Below the pieces are notes generated by a model. That model saw nothing but the letters and a program-made list of their open reading frames with translations, was not told where the DNA came from and did not search any database. Made by a program: the position numbers and the translations under genes. DNA of 64,000 nt from Microbispora catharanthi (GTDB taxonomy: Bacteria; Actinomycetota; Actinomycetes; Streptosporangiales; Streptosporangiaceae): assembly GCF_006334915.2 (NCBI RefSeq), contig NZ_VDMA02000033.1:1-64000 (forward strand), given 5' to 3'. This document shows positions 35,606 to 44,412 of this stretch, piece after piece. Position 1 is the stretch's first letter, and the number at the start of each line of letters is the position of its first letter.

Positions 35606-37987
35606 TCACTCGTCGCGCTTGCGTTCCGGGAGGGGGAAGGTACGGCTGTCGCCGCGCCGAAGCCGGGCGTGGTGGCCGTGCACCACGAAATCCAGGCCGG
35701 TAGGGCCGTCATCGGCCCGGGTGATCCGCACTCGGGTGGGATCGGCCTCGATGGCGAGTTCCGCACCTCGGTAGCGGAGGCACAGCGACAGCGTGGTGAG
35801 CTGTTCGGGGAGCACCGGATTCAGGTGCAGGCCGTCGGGCCTGGCCTCGAGGTCCAGGTAGCAGCGCTGGACCAGGTCCAGCGTGCCGGCCATGGCGCCC
35901 AGGTGGACCCCCTCGGCGGTGGTTCCTCCCTGTACGTCGGTGATGTCGCCGGTCAGCGTCTCGGTGAAGAATCGCCATGAGCCGGTGCGGTCCGATCGCG
36001 CCAGCACCCAGGCGTGCACCACGGCACTCAGGGTCGAACCGTGGCAGGTGCGGGAGAGGTAGTAGCGGATGGTGCGCCGGGTCAGGCCCGGTGCCGCCGG
36101 ATAGCCCAGCCGGTCGAGGATCTGCCGCACCTCCCGGGCCGTGAGCAGGTAGAACAGCATGAGCACGTCGGCCTGCTTCGACGCCCGATAGCGGTTGGCA
36201 CTGTCGTTGTCGGCCTCCAGCGCACGGTCCAGCCGCCGCACGCCGCGATAACGATCCCAGTCCAGCTCCGCCAGTCGCTCGTACCCCGTGAACTGGCTGA
36301 TGACGCCATCGTGGAAGTCCACGCGCATCCGCCGGGTGATCTCCTCCCAGCGCTCGGTCTCCACGTCCGTCAGGCCGAGACGGCGGCGCAGATCCTCCCG
36401 CGCGCGTTGCGGCATCAGGTCGAGCGCCTGACGAGCGCGCAGCAGCAGCCACACCGTCATGATGTTGGTGTACGCGTTGTTGTCCAGGCCCGGGGACGCC
36501 GCGCCGGGATAGCCGTCGTGGTACTCGTCCGGCCCCATCACGCCCTGGATCTCGTAGCGGCCCGACACGGGGTTGAGCCGGGCCAGCGAGGCGAAGAAGC
36601 GGGCGATCTCGACCAGAAGGCAGGCGCCCGTCCCCGCGAGGAACTCCATGTCGCCGGTGATCGCGTAGTGCTGCCAGGCGTTGTAGGCGATGGCCAGCCC
36701 GACGTGCCGCTGCAGGTAGGTGTGGTCAGGTGTCCACCGGCCGGAGCGGGGGTTGAGGTGGAACCGCGGGGTCTCGTCGCGGCCGTCGCTGCCGCTCTGC
36801 CAGGGGAACATCGCCCCGCGCAGGCCCGCGGCGCGAGCGGCGGCCCGGGCCTCCGGAAGCCGCCGCAGGCGATAGCGAAGCACACCGCGGGCGATATCCG
36901 GGAACCGCAGGGTCAGCCAGGGCAGCACGAACAGCTCGTCCCAGAACACATGCCCCCGATACGCCTCGCCGTGCAGGCCACGTGCGGGCACACCCGCGTC
37001 GAGGCCGGCGGTGTGCGGCGACAGGGTCTGCAGCAGGTGGAAGGTGTTCAGGCGGATGTCCCGCTGGACGCGCGGGCCCGTCACCTCCAGCCGGGCCCGT
37101 TCCCACAGGTCACGCCAGGCGATCTCGTGCTGTTTCAGCAGTTCGCCGAACCCCGGCGCGAGTTCGGCCCGCCGCAGCGCGGCGGAGGTCGCATCGGCGA
37201 CGGCGAGATCGCGCGATGTGGTGAGCGCGACCGTCTTGACGACCGTGACAGGGTGGCCCCGTTCCAAGCGCAGCACGCGTGTCTCCATGACGTGGTCGTC
37301 GTGTCGGTCGACCTCGGGCCCGCCTCCACTGTTGGAGGAGGTGCCGACTCGCGAGGCCAGGACGACCTCGACACCGGCGGACCGGGTCCGTGCCCGAAGC
37401 CATGCCAGGTGTCCTTCGGCCCCCGTCGCGTGCTGTGTCAAATGGTCGCCACGCAGGTCGCGGTATCGGGCCACTCCCGTGTTGGCCACGCGGCCGTCCA
37501 GCCCGGCGCGTACGCGAAGAGGCCCCGACCAGTTCTCGGCCGTGAAGGTCGTCTCCAGAGCGGCCAGGTACGGGTCGGCCATGGAGACCAGACGGCGCTG
37601 CCGTACCGACGTGATACGGCCCTGGGTGTCCCGGAAGCGGATCAGCCGGTGCAGGACGGCGTGGCGCATGTCCAACTCCTGCCGATACCGGAGCAGGTCC
37701 GCCGTGCTCGGGGAGAACCATTCGGAGCCGGGTGTCGCGAAGGTCAGGGGCAGCCAGTTCGGCAGGTTGACCATGTCCTCGTTGGTCAGCCGGTGGCCCG
37801 CGACGTTCGAGGTGAGCCGGTCGTAGCACCCGGCGACGTACGTCCCCGGGTAGTGGACGGCATCGGCCTCGGCTTCGGGTGCCGCGCCTCGCGTGGCGAA
37901 TCGGCCGTTGCCCAGCGTGCACAGGGCCTCGCGCAGCCCTTCGTGACAGGGATCGAACCCCTCGTACGCCAGTGACCACGGATTCAA
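35606..37987 (-). CDS. GH65 family glycoside phosphorylase or hydrolase
   Basis: This 793-residue protein has the GH65 architecture, with an N-terminal beta-sandwich, an (alpha/alpha)6 barrel and a C-terminal beta domain. Landmarks are LREALCTLGNGRFATRGAAPE, VFWDELFVLPWLTLRFP, GAMFPWQSGSDGRDET, GVMGPDEYHDGYP with the expected catalytic acid near E488, and KQADVLMLFYLL. Members are trehalose, maltose or kojibiose phosphorylases or hydrolases. Which of these applies is uncertain. A TTG at 37987 is chosen because GGAGGAG lies before it and LNPWSLAYEGFDP matches family starts. A longer form from 38047 would add 20 residues. No beta-phosphoglucomutase is adjacent. Confidence 0.88.
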   Translation of the reverse strand: MNPWSLAYEGFDPCHEGLREALCTLGNGRFATRGAAPEAEADAVHYPGTYVAGCYDRLTSNVAGHRLTNEDMVNLPNWLPLTFATPGSEWFSPSTADLLRYRQELDMRHAVLHRLIRFRDTQGRITSVRQRRLVSMADPYLAALETTFTAENWSGPLRVRAGLDGRVANTGVARYRDLRGDHLTQHATGAEGHLAWLRARTRSAGVEVVLASRVGTSSNSGGGPEVDRHDDHVMETRVLRLERGHPVTVVKTVALTTSRDLAVADATSAALRRAELAPGFGELLKQHEIAWRDLWERARLEVTGPRVQRDIRLNTFHLLQTLSPHTAGLDAGVPARGLHGEAYRGHVFWDELFVLPWLTLRFPDIARGVLRYRLRRLPEARAAARAAGLRGAMFPWQSGSDGRDETPRFHLNPRSGRWTPDHTYLQRHVGLAIAYNAWQHYAITGDMEFLAGTGACLLVEIARFFASLARLNPVSGRYEIQGVMGPDEYHDGYPGAASPGLDNNAYTNIMTVWLLLRARQALDLMPQRAREDLRRRLGLTDVETERWEEITRRMRVDFHDGVISQFTGYERLAELDWDRYRGVRRLDRALEADNDSANRYRASKQADVLMLFYLLTAREVRQILDRLGYPAAPGLTRRTIRYYLSRTCHGSTLSAVVHAWVLARSDRTGSWRFFTETLTGDITDVQGGTTAEGVHLGAMAGTLDLVQRCYLDLEARPDGLHLNPVLPEQLTTLSLCLRYRGAELAIEADPTRVRITRADDGPTGLDFVVHGHHARLRRGDSRTFPLPERKRDE

Positions 37988-38119
37988 CGCAGCTCCTCCT
38001 GGGCCCGCCCGCTCAACCCGAGCGGCGTTCCAACCCGGCAACTGCACTCTGACGCGATGTCCGGCATTCGGCGCCGCGTTACGTCTCGGCCGTGTCCTCT
38101 GCTCCCTCGGCCCGGAAGG

Positions 38120-38365
38120 CTATTCGATCAAGCCGAGGATGTCCTGCTCGTTACGGTGCAGGATCACTCTGTTGATCGCCTCGGTCATCTCCTGCCTGGT
38201 GTAGGCGCCCTCCGGGATCTCGTTCAGGTGCGCGAGCATGTCGGCGGTCAGATGCAGACGCGCCGACGCGTTCGCGTAGACATCCCGGACCGCGACCGTT
38301 TCACGTCCGCGGTATACCTCGTCGAGCACCTGCCGCATCTCGTCCTGGAAAACGTGACTGGGCAT
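38120..38365 (-). CDS. Small protein of unknown function
   Basis: This 81-residue acidic protein is predicted to be mostly helical (FQDEMRQVLDEVYRGRETVAVRDVY and EMTEAINRVILHRNEQDILGLI). I do not recognise a family. It is divergent from the PEP synthase gene and shares with it the intergenic region that carries two DevR-like boxes. The ATG at 38365 follows GGGGGGTGG. Codon use is normal for the region, supporting a real gene. A longer reading frame upstream exists but its sequence is low-complexity. Confidence 0.55.
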   Translation of the reverse strand: MPSHVFQDEMRQVLDEVYRGRETVAVRDVYANASARLHLTADMLAHLNEIPEGAYTRQEMTEAINRVILHRNEQDILGLIE

Positions 38366-38467
38366 CTCGCGTGTCCACCCCCCGATTCCTGGCTCCGTAC
38401 CCACGAACCGAGGTGATCCCACTTCGACCCGGGTGAGCTTGCGGCAGGACGGTGGCGAGCACGGGCC

Positions 38468-38502
38468 GGGACGTTCGTCCGCGCGCAGGAGACGAAGTTC
38501 CC
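38468..38502 (+). promoter_or_regulatory. Pair of DevR-like boxes upstream of PEP synthase
   Basis: GGGAC-GTTC-GTCCG (38468-38481) and GAGAC-GAAG-TTCCC (38489-38502) match the GGGAC-N4-GTCCC layout of DosR/DevR sites with one and two mismatches. They start 21 bases apart, two helical turns. The same pair, with the same flanking sequence, recurs at 43022-43057. Confidence 0.55.
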
Positions 38503-38570
38503 TACCTCGCCGGCTGCGCGAGGCGAAGGGTGAGAGGGACTCCCGTAGTCGACATGTAGCGGGGTGGGCC

Positions 38571-41003
38571 ATGTCGCGGTTGGTCAGGTGGTTCGCCGAG
38601 CTGGGCCGTACGGACGTCGGCCTGGTGGGCGGCAAGAACGCGGGCCTGGGGGAACTGACGCGCAACCTGGCCCGGGCGGGGGTTCGCGTGCCGGAGGGCT
38701 TCGCCCTCACCGCCGACGCCTATCGCCGGTTCACCCAGGTGAACGGGCTGAACGAAGTGATCGCGGAGCACATCGGCCGGCTGCGCCGAGGGGCCGACCT
38801 GCCGGACGTCGGCCGCGCGATACGGGACGCCATCCTGGCGGCCGAGCTTCCGGCGGCGGTCACGGAAGCCGTTGAGCAGGCATACGGCGAGCTGGCCGAT
38901 CGCCTGGGGACCATCGACCCGGATGTCGCGGTGCGCAGCAGCGCGACCGCGGAAGACCTGCCGGAGGCCAGCTTCGCCGGGCAGCTGGAGAGCTTCCTCA
39001 ACGTCAGCGGTGCGGCGGCGTTGCTCGGCGCCTGTCTTCGCTGTTACGCGTCCCTGTTCACCGACCGGGCCATCAGTTACCGGGAGGACAGCGGATTCGG
39101 TCACCTGGACGTCGCGTTGTCGGTCGGGGTGCAGCGCATGGTCCGCTCCGACCTGGGCGCCGCCGGAGTGATGTTCTCGATCGACACCGAGACCGGCTTC
39201 CCCCGCTCGGTCCTGATCGACGCCTCCTGGGGGCTGGGCGAGACGGTGGTCGGCGGCAGGGTGGATCCCGACGAGTACGTGGTGTTCAAGCCGCTCCTCG
39301 GCGACCCGGACCTGTGCCCCATCGTGTCGAAGACCCGGGGGCGCAAGGAACGCAAGGTGGTCTACGACGCGGCGGGAGGAACCCGCCAGCTCGACACCAC
39401 AGAGGAAGAGGCGGTCCGGTACGCGCTGGACGACGAGGAGGTCATGCTGCTGGCCCGGTGGGCCATCGCGGTGGAGGGCCATTACGGCACCCCGATGGAC
39501 ATGGAATGGGCCAAGGACGGCAGGACCGGCGAGATCTTCCTCGTCCAGGCCCGCCCGGAGACCGTCCACCAGCGCCGGGAGGCGTCGCTGCTGCGCACCT
39601 ACCGCATCCGCGACACCGGTGGACCGATGGCCGAGCCGCTGGTGAAGGGGCTGGCCATCGGAGACGCGATAGCGGCAGGACCGGTGTGCAACCTGACCAG
39701 CGCGGCGGAGATCGACCGCTTCGTGGCCGGATCGGTGCTCGTCACGAGGATCACCGACCCCGACTGGGAGCCGATCATGAAGAGGGCCGCGGCGATCGTC
39801 ACCGACCACGGCGGCCGCACCTCTCACGCCGCCATCGTCAGCCGCGAACTCGGCGTCCCCGCGATCATCGGCACCGGCGACGCGACCACCCTGCTCGGTG
39901 ACGGCATGACGGTGACCGTCTCCTGCGCCGAGGGCGACGAGGGCTTCGTCTACGAGGGCCTGCGCGACTACGAGGACGAGGAGATCAGCCTGGAGGACAT
40001 CCCGGCCACCAGGACCAGGGTCATGCTCAACCTGGCCAACCCGGCCGCGGCCTTCCGCTGGTGGCGGCTGCCCGCCGACGGCGTCGGCCTGGCCCGGATG
40101 GAGTTCATCGTCAACAACCACGTCAAGATCCACCCCATGGCCCTGGTGCACCCCGGCCGTGTCGAGGAGGACGCCCGCCGCCGGATCACCGAGCTCACCC
40201 GGGGCTACGACGACCTGACCGAGTACTTCGTCGAGCGACTGGCCCACGGCATCGCCCGCATCGCCGCCTCCCGCTGGCCCGACCCCGTGATCGTACGAAT
40301 GAGCGACTTCAAGACCAACGAATACGCCCGGCTCGTCGGCGGGCGGCGGTTCGAGCCCCACGAGGAGAATCCGATGCTCGGGTGGCGCGGGGCGAGCCGC
40401 TACTACACGGAGGGATACCGGGAGGGCTTCGCCCTCGAATGCCGTGCCATCCGCCGGGTGCGGGAGCGCATCGGGCTCACCAACGTCATCGTGATGATCC
40501 CGTTCTGCCGTACGCTCGAGGAGGCCGACCGGGTCCTGCGGGTCATGGCCGAGGAGAACCTGGGGCGGGGCCGAGGCGGCCTGGAGGTCTACGCCATGGC
40601 CGAGATCCCGGCCAACATCATCCTGGCCGAGGAGTTCGCCGACCGCTTCGACGGGTTCTCCATCGGCAGCAACGACCTCACCCAGCTCACCCTGGGGGTC
40701 GACCGGGACTCCGCCGAGCTGGCGCATCTGTTCGACGAACGCAATCCCGCCCTCACCCGCAGCATCGAGCACCTCATCTCGGCCGCGCACGCCAAGAGGC
40801 GCAAGGTCGGGCTCTGCGGGCAACGTCCCAGCGACGACCCGGACTTCGCCCGGTTCCTGGTCGAGGCGGGCATCGACTCGATCTCCGTCGCACCCGACAG
40901 CTTCTTCTCGGTAAAAGAGAACGTCGCCGCGGCCGAACGCGGACAGGAGCGCCGGGAACCTGCCTCAGCGGTCCGCGGAGCGCGGTCGTGGCCGCCGGCC
41001 TGA
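38571..41003 (+). CDS. ppsA: Phosphoenolpyruvate synthase
   Basis: This 810-residue enzyme converts pyruvate and ATP to phosphoenolpyruvate, AMP and phosphate. Domain order is PPDK N-terminal nucleotide binding (GLVGGKNAGLGELTRNL, VRSSATAEDLPEASFAGQ), the phospho-His domain with H419 in GGRTSHAAIVSRELG, and the C-terminal barrel with IPFCRTLEEA and the catalytic Cys in VGLCGQRPSDDPDF. The ATG at 38571 follows GGGGTGGG. It may support gluconeogenesis or pyruvate recycling when respiration stops. It is the first plus-strand gene of the stress island. Confidence 0.93.
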   Translation: MSRLVRWFAELGRTDVGLVGGKNAGLGELTRNLARAGVRVPEGFALTADAYRRFTQVNGLNEVIAEHIGRLRRGADLPDVGRAIRDAILAAELPAAVTEAVEQAYGELADRLGTIDPDVAVRSSATAEDLPEASFAGQLESFLNVSGAAALLGACLRCYASLFTDRAISYREDSGFGHLDVALSVGVQRMVRSDLGAAGVMFSIDTETGFPRSVLIDASWGLGETVVGGRVDPDEYVVFKPLLGDPDLCPIVSKTRGRKERKVVYDAAGGTRQLDTTEEEAVRYALDDEEVMLLARWAIAVEGHYGTPMDMEWAKDGRTGEIFLVQARPETVHQRREASLLRTYRIRDTGGPMAEPLVKGLAIGDAIAAGPVCNLTSAAEIDRFVAGSVLVTRITDPDWEPIMKRAAAIVTDHGGRTSHAAIVSRELGVPAIIGTGDATTLLGDGMTVTVSCAEGDEGFVYEGLRDYEDEEISLEDIPATRTRVMLNLANPAAAFRWWRLPADGVGLARMEFIVNNHVKIHPMALVHPGRVEEDARRRITELTRGYDDLTEYFVERLAHGIARIAASRWPDPVIVRMSDFKTNEYARLVGGRRFEPHEENPMLGWRGASRYYTEGYREGFALECRAIRRVRERIGLTNVIVMIPFCRTLEEADRVLRVMAEENLGRGRGGLEVYAMAEIPANIILAEEFADRFDGFSIGSNDLTQLTLGVDRDSAELAHLFDERNPALTRSIEHLISAAHAKRRKVGLCGQRPSDDPDFARFLVEAGIDSISVAPDSFFSVKENVAAAERGQERREPASAVRGARSWPPA

Positions 41004-41101
41004 TTGCCGGCGAGGAACTGGAGGCGTGCATCGAACTGGGAGCTCGCCCCTATCCCGCCGGAACGCGGACCCGCCCCTGATCCCTGAAGATCGTGCGGCG
41101 G

Positions 41102-41476
41102 CTACGGCGCGAGCGTCTCCACCGAGAGAAGGTCGCGCATCGACACCATGCCGATCAGGCGCCCGTCCTGGTCCACCGGGATGTGGCGGATGCCGTGATC
41201 GAGCATGCGGCGGGCCACCTCGCGCGTATCCTCGTCCAAGGTCGCGGTCTTGATGTCCGACGACGCGCACATTCCCGCGCTCAGCCCGGCGGGATCGTCG
41301 GATGTGGCAAGTGCCGTCACGAGGTCCCGTTCTGTGATCACTCCGGTGACCCGGTCCCCTTCGAGCACGGCGAGCGCGCCGATGTTCTTCTCCGTCATCC
41401 GGCGCGCCACCTCGGGCAGCTTCGCACTCACCGGACAGCCGAACACCAGGGGACGGTAAACGTTGGCGATACGCAT
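41102..41476 (-). CDS. CBS-pair protein
   Basis: This 124-residue protein consists of two CBS motifs only (AKLPEVARRMTEKNIGALAVLEGDRVTGVITERDL and DTREVARRMLDHGIRHIPVDQDGRLIGMVSMRDLL). Such stand-alone pairs bind adenosine nucleotides and act as energy sensors. The Mycobacterium tuberculosis counterpart type is Hrp1 (Rv2626c) of the DosR regulon. GGAGGGGAGG precedes the ATG at 41476. It is the last gene after the hibernation factor and probably co-transcribed with it. Confidence 0.88.
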   Translation of the reverse strand: MRIANVYRPLVFGCPVSAKLPEVARRMTEKNIGALAVLEGDRVTGVITERDLVTALATSDDPAGLSAGMCASSDIKTATLDEDTREVARRMLDHGIRHIPVDQDGRLIGMVSMRDLLSVETLAP

Positions 41477-41532
41477 GCGGCCTCCCCTCCTCACCAGCAC
41501 ATCCAGCCAACCACACCGCCCGGGGACGCCGG

Positions 41533-42339
41533 TCAGCCGCTGGGCGTGATGAGCCCGTAGTGGCCGTCGTAGCGGTGGTAGACGACGTTGCCCCGGCCCG
41601 TCCGCCTGTCGGCGAAGAACACGAAGGGCAGGCCGCTCGTCTCCAGCCGGGCCGTGGCCTCCTCCAGGGTGTGGACCGGTGCGGGCGTGGTGCTGACGGT
41701 GAGCGGCACGGACACCGGGCCCAGACCATCGGGGCGGGGCGACACCTGCGCCAGCCGGTAGGCCTCTCCGCTGCGGTAGATGACGCTGTCCTGACCGGTG
41801 TCCACCTCCCGGAACAGGTGGAAGTCGTAGTCGAGCTGCTCCATGTCGAAGGCGGCCTCGTCAGGGGTCGCCCAGGCGAGTTCGTACGCCTTGTGCCGTA
41901 CGACCTGCCGCTCGCCGGATGGCCGGGGGAAGTACGGCAGCGGGTGGCGGGGCGGGCTCGAACGCCGCCACTCCTGGTCGACGTCCAAGGGATATCGCCC
42001 GCGCAGGTCCTCCCAGTCCCGGGACCTACGGCGCAGCCGGACCCGGAGCCTGTCCTCCAGGAGGCGGATGGCCTGGTGCATGTGCTCGCCGACCGCCTGG
42101 GCGCGGACGAGCCGCCCGTTCACGTCGAGGTTGGCCTGGGCGACGCAGGGACGGGGGACGGCCGGGTCGGCCGAGACACCGAGCTTCACCCGGGCGTAGA
42201 GCACCGGTTCGTGCGCGAGCGCGGTCAGGGCCGCGACCGTCTCGCGAGCCTCGTCGGCCGAACCGGCCGGGACCGGTCCCCTGGTCTCGACCCGTATCTC
42301 GGAGGGATCGAGTGCACTCACGGGAGAACGGCGTTCCAT
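41533..42339 (-). CDS. RafS/Rv0079-like ribosome hibernation factor with two C-terminal S30AE domains
   Basis: This 268-residue protein resembles the dormancy-associated RafS/DATIN group. The N-terminal part (about 1-115, with LAHEPVLYARVKLGVS, VAQANLDVNGRLVRAQAVGEHMHQAIRLLEDRLRVRL-type text) is an HPF/RaiA-like ribosome-binding domain. It is followed by two copies of the S30AE C-terminal dimerisation motif, one around FHLFREVDTGQDSVIYR and one around FVFFADRRTGRGNVVYHR with DGHYGLI. Most long HPFs have one such domain. GGAGGTGATCC, a full anti-Shine-Dalgarno match, stands before the ATG. It would inactivate ribosomes in stasis. Confidence 0.82.
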   Translation of the reverse strand: MERRSPVSALDPSEIRVETRGPVPAGSADEARETVAALTALAHEPVLYARVKLGVSADPAVPRPCVAQANLDVNGRLVRAQAVGEHMHQAIRLLEDRLRVRLRRRSRDWEDLRGRYPLDVDQEWRRSSPPRHPLPYFPRPSGERQVVRHKAYELAWATPDEAAFDMEQLDYDFHLFREVDTGQDSVIYRSGEAYRLAQVSPRPDGLGPVSVPLTVSTTPAPVHTLEEATARLETSGLPFVFFADRRTGRGNVVYHRYDGHYGLITPSG

Positions 42340-42442
42340 ACCGGATCACCTCCGCCATCGGCCGCGGTCGTCGGGCCTGGTTCCCGTCCCGCGCTGCGTC
42401 ATCGAGCTCAACTCCGGTCGGCGGAGGTGCGGCCGCCGGCGG

Positions 42443-42877
42443 TCAGTCGAGCGCGTAGACGCGGTGGACGAACTCCGCGAGCTTGCTGTCCGGCAACTCC
42501 TTGGCCAGATCCGCCTCGCTGATGATGCCGACCAGACGATGACGTGCGATCACGGGCAGGCGCTTGATGTGGTGCTCCTCCATCGCGAACAGCGCCTCCT
42601 CCACGCTGGCGTCGGCATCGACCCATACCAGGCCACGGGCCAGTTCCCCGGCGGTCGTCCGGTCGATGTCCATGCCGTGCGCGCAGCACATGACCACGAT
42701 GTCGCGGTCGGTGATGATCCCCTTGAGCCGGTCGTCGTCCCCGCAGATGGGCAGCGCGCCGACTCCCAGGTCGGCCATCATCTGCGTGGCCGTGCGCAGC
42801 GTTTCGTGTTCACCGATGCACTGAACGCCTTCGTGCATCACGTCCCGCGCCTTCTTGCCCATATCCGTTACGCTCAT
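42443..42877 (-). CDS. CBS-pair protein (second copy)
   Basis: This 144-residue protein has two CBS motifs (HETLRTATQMMADLGVGALPICGDDDRLKGIITDRDI and ASVEEALFAMEEHHIKRLPVIARHRLVGIISEADLA), closer to Hrp1 than the copy at 41102. It has Cys-Cys in VVMCCAHGMD in the linker. The ATG at 42877 is preceded by CGGGGGCACC. It is transcribed away from the SPFH gene, with the DevR-like pair of boxes between them. Confidence 0.9.
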   Translation of the reverse strand: MSVTDMGKKARDVMHEGVQCIGEHETLRTATQMMADLGVGALPICGDDDRLKGIITDRDIVVMCCAHGMDIDRTTAGELARGLVWVDADASVEEALFAMEEHHIKRLPVIARHRLVGIISEADLAKELPDSKLAEFVHRVYALD

Positions 42878-43021
42878 CGGTGCCCCCGAGACACAGTGAA
42901 TGATTCGCGTCCCAGCACTTATACCCACCCTGGCCATGAGCAGTAGCCGACGCCATGGGTGTACCGGCCGGCGATACCCGCGACGCCTCCGATCTCGCGC
43001 GGTAGGAGACCGGCTTCGGCC

Positions 43022-43057
43022 AGGACGTTCGTCCACAAGTGAGCGGACGAAATTCTC
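43022..43057 (+). promoter_or_regulatory. Second pair of DevR-like boxes, between CBS and SPFH genes
   Basis: AGGAC-GTTC-GTCCA (43022-43035) and CGGAC-GAAA-TTCTC (43044-43057) repeat the arrangement seen before PEP synthase. The following CTACCT...TGCGCGAAGCGA block is also shared with that promoter. The region between the two genes is 343 bases and holds no other clear element. Confidence 0.55.
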
Positions 43058-43220
43058 TACCTTCCCGCACTGCGCGAAGCGAGGCTCACGAGTAGGAGGC
43101 TCCGCCCGACGTCACGGGGACATGTGACAGGACGCCTCCCTGCACGCCGGTCGGGAGGGATCGGTCAGATCGAAGCCCGGGTCGTCAGCAGTGGCGACTA
43201 CGTGTGGATTGGGGCCAGCG

Positions 43221-43967
43221 ATGCCAAATCTCGGCATTGCCATCGTGCGGCAGTACGAGCGAGGTGTGGTGTTCCGGCTCGGCAAAGTCCGCGACGTCCG
43301 CGATCCCGGTCTGCGGTTCATGATCCCCCTGGTCGACCGCATGCGGAAGGTGAGCCTCCGCACGGTGACCATGCCCATCCCCTCTCAGCAGATCATCACC
43401 CGCGACAACGTCTCCATCGGCGTCGCCGCAGTCGCGTACTTCCGCCGGGTGGACCCCGTGAAGTCGATCGTGGAGATCGAGAACGTCGAGACGGCCATCG
43501 GTCAGATCGCTCAGACAACCGTCCGCAACGTGGTCGGGCGCTCCCTGCTCGACCAGGTGCTCACCGACACCGAGACGCTCAACGAGTCGATCAAACAGAT
43601 CCTCGATCGCATCACGCAGCAGTGGGGCGTCTACGTCCTTCTGGTGGAGCTCAAGGACATCGAACTGCCGCCCTCTATGCAGCGGGCGATGGCCCGCCAG
43701 GCCGAAGCCGAACGTGAGAAGCGCGCCAAGATCATCGCGGCGGAGGGTGAGGCGCTGTCCGCCGGCAAGCTGGCCGAGGCCGCCGATGTCATCGCCGCCC
43801 ATCCGATCGCGTTGCAACTGCGCAATCTCCAGGTCCTGAGCGAGATCGCCGTGGAGCACAACTCCACCATCGTGTTCCCCGCCCAGTTCCTCAGCACGGT
43901 GCGCGCGTTGTCGCAGTTCGTGGGCGCGGAGGGCGCCAAGGTCGAAGAGCCGACACTCGTGCCATGA
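43221..43967 (+). CDS. SPFH/slipin-type protein without an N-terminal membrane anchor
   Basis: This 248-residue protein is a stomatin/slipin: [55 protein letters not shown] and the coiled-coil-like [22 protein letters not shown]. Usual slipins begin with a hydrophobic hairpin of 20-30 residues; here the SPFH domain starts at residue 5 and no hydrophobic segment is encoded upstream in any frame. It may be peripheral or need a partner. The ATG at 43221 follows GGGG; an ATG at 43191 would add 10 residues and no anchor. Confidence 0.88.
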   Translation: MPNLGIAIVRQYERGVVFRLGKVRDVRDPGLRFMIPLVDRMRKVSLRTVTMPIPSQQIITRDNVSIGVAAVAYFRRVDPVKSIVEIENVETAIGQIAQTTVRNVVGRSLLDQVLTDTETLNESIKQILDRITQQWGVYVLLVELKDIELPPSMQRAMARQAEAEREKRAKIIAAEGEALSAGKLAEAADVIAAHPIALQLRNLQVLSEIAVEHNSTIVFPAQFLSTVRALSQFVGAEGAKVEEPTLVP

Positions 43968-44053
43968 CATCGGGCCGCACCGTGAGCCGATGGCTCGACC
44001 CGCCACGAGATCAACCGTCCGCATCGATCCAGGGGGAGTGGAGGTTTCCTGAC

Positions 44054-44320
44054 ATGGAGACTAAGCGGTGGACCGTGCAGATCTACCTCTCAGAGCACGG
44101 CGACGACACCTTCGCCAAAGCGGTGCTGACCACCGGGGACGGCCATCTGGCCGGTGCGGGACACGCACGCCGCAACCCCGTCGACCCCTCGGTCCCCGAA
44201 ATCGGCGACGAGCTCGCCACGGCCCGCGCGCTTGCCGACTTGGCGGACAAGCTCCTTGTCATCACGTCCAGGGACATCGCCCAGGTCGCCCCGCCCGTGG
44301 AGCGGAACAGTCTGTGGTAG
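44054..44320 (+). CDS. DUF1876 protein (Rv1738/Rv2632c-like)
   Basis: This 88-residue protein has the dsRBD-like DUF1876 fold: KRWTVQIYLSEHGDDTFAKAVLTTGDGHLAGAG-type strands followed by EIGDELATARALADLADKLL. The M. tuberculosis relatives Rv1738 and Rv2632c are in the DosR regulon, and the Rv1738 structure has been likened to ribosome hibernation factors. Here it lies directly before rtcB, matching the Rv2632c-Rv2631 neighbourhood. GGAGG stands before the ATG at 44054. Confidence 0.88.
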   Translation: METKRWTVQIYLSEHGDDTFAKAVLTTGDGHLAGAGHARRNPVDPSVPEIGDELATARALADLADKLLVITSRDIAQVAPPVERNSLW

Positions 44321-44412
44321 CCGGTAGCCGGTAGCCGCATGTCCGCACCAGCCCGAATCCCGGCCGGATTCGTTCGCGGATCTCGGGACGTCGCAATCGG
44401 GTGAGATAGGTC

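Noticed and set aside
36014-37975. Long plus-strand open frame of 653 codons
   Set aside because: It lies entirely opposite the GH65 gene, has low-complexity His/Arg/Gly-rich sequence and no family motif. It is a GC-bias shadow.
38502-40823. Minus-strand open frame of 773 codons
   Set aside because: It mirrors PEP synthase and has no recognisable protein features.
42373-42386. GGGCC...TCCCG before the RafS-like gene as a DevR box
   Set aside because: The half-sites do not align with the 4-base spacer, so the match is too poor to claim.
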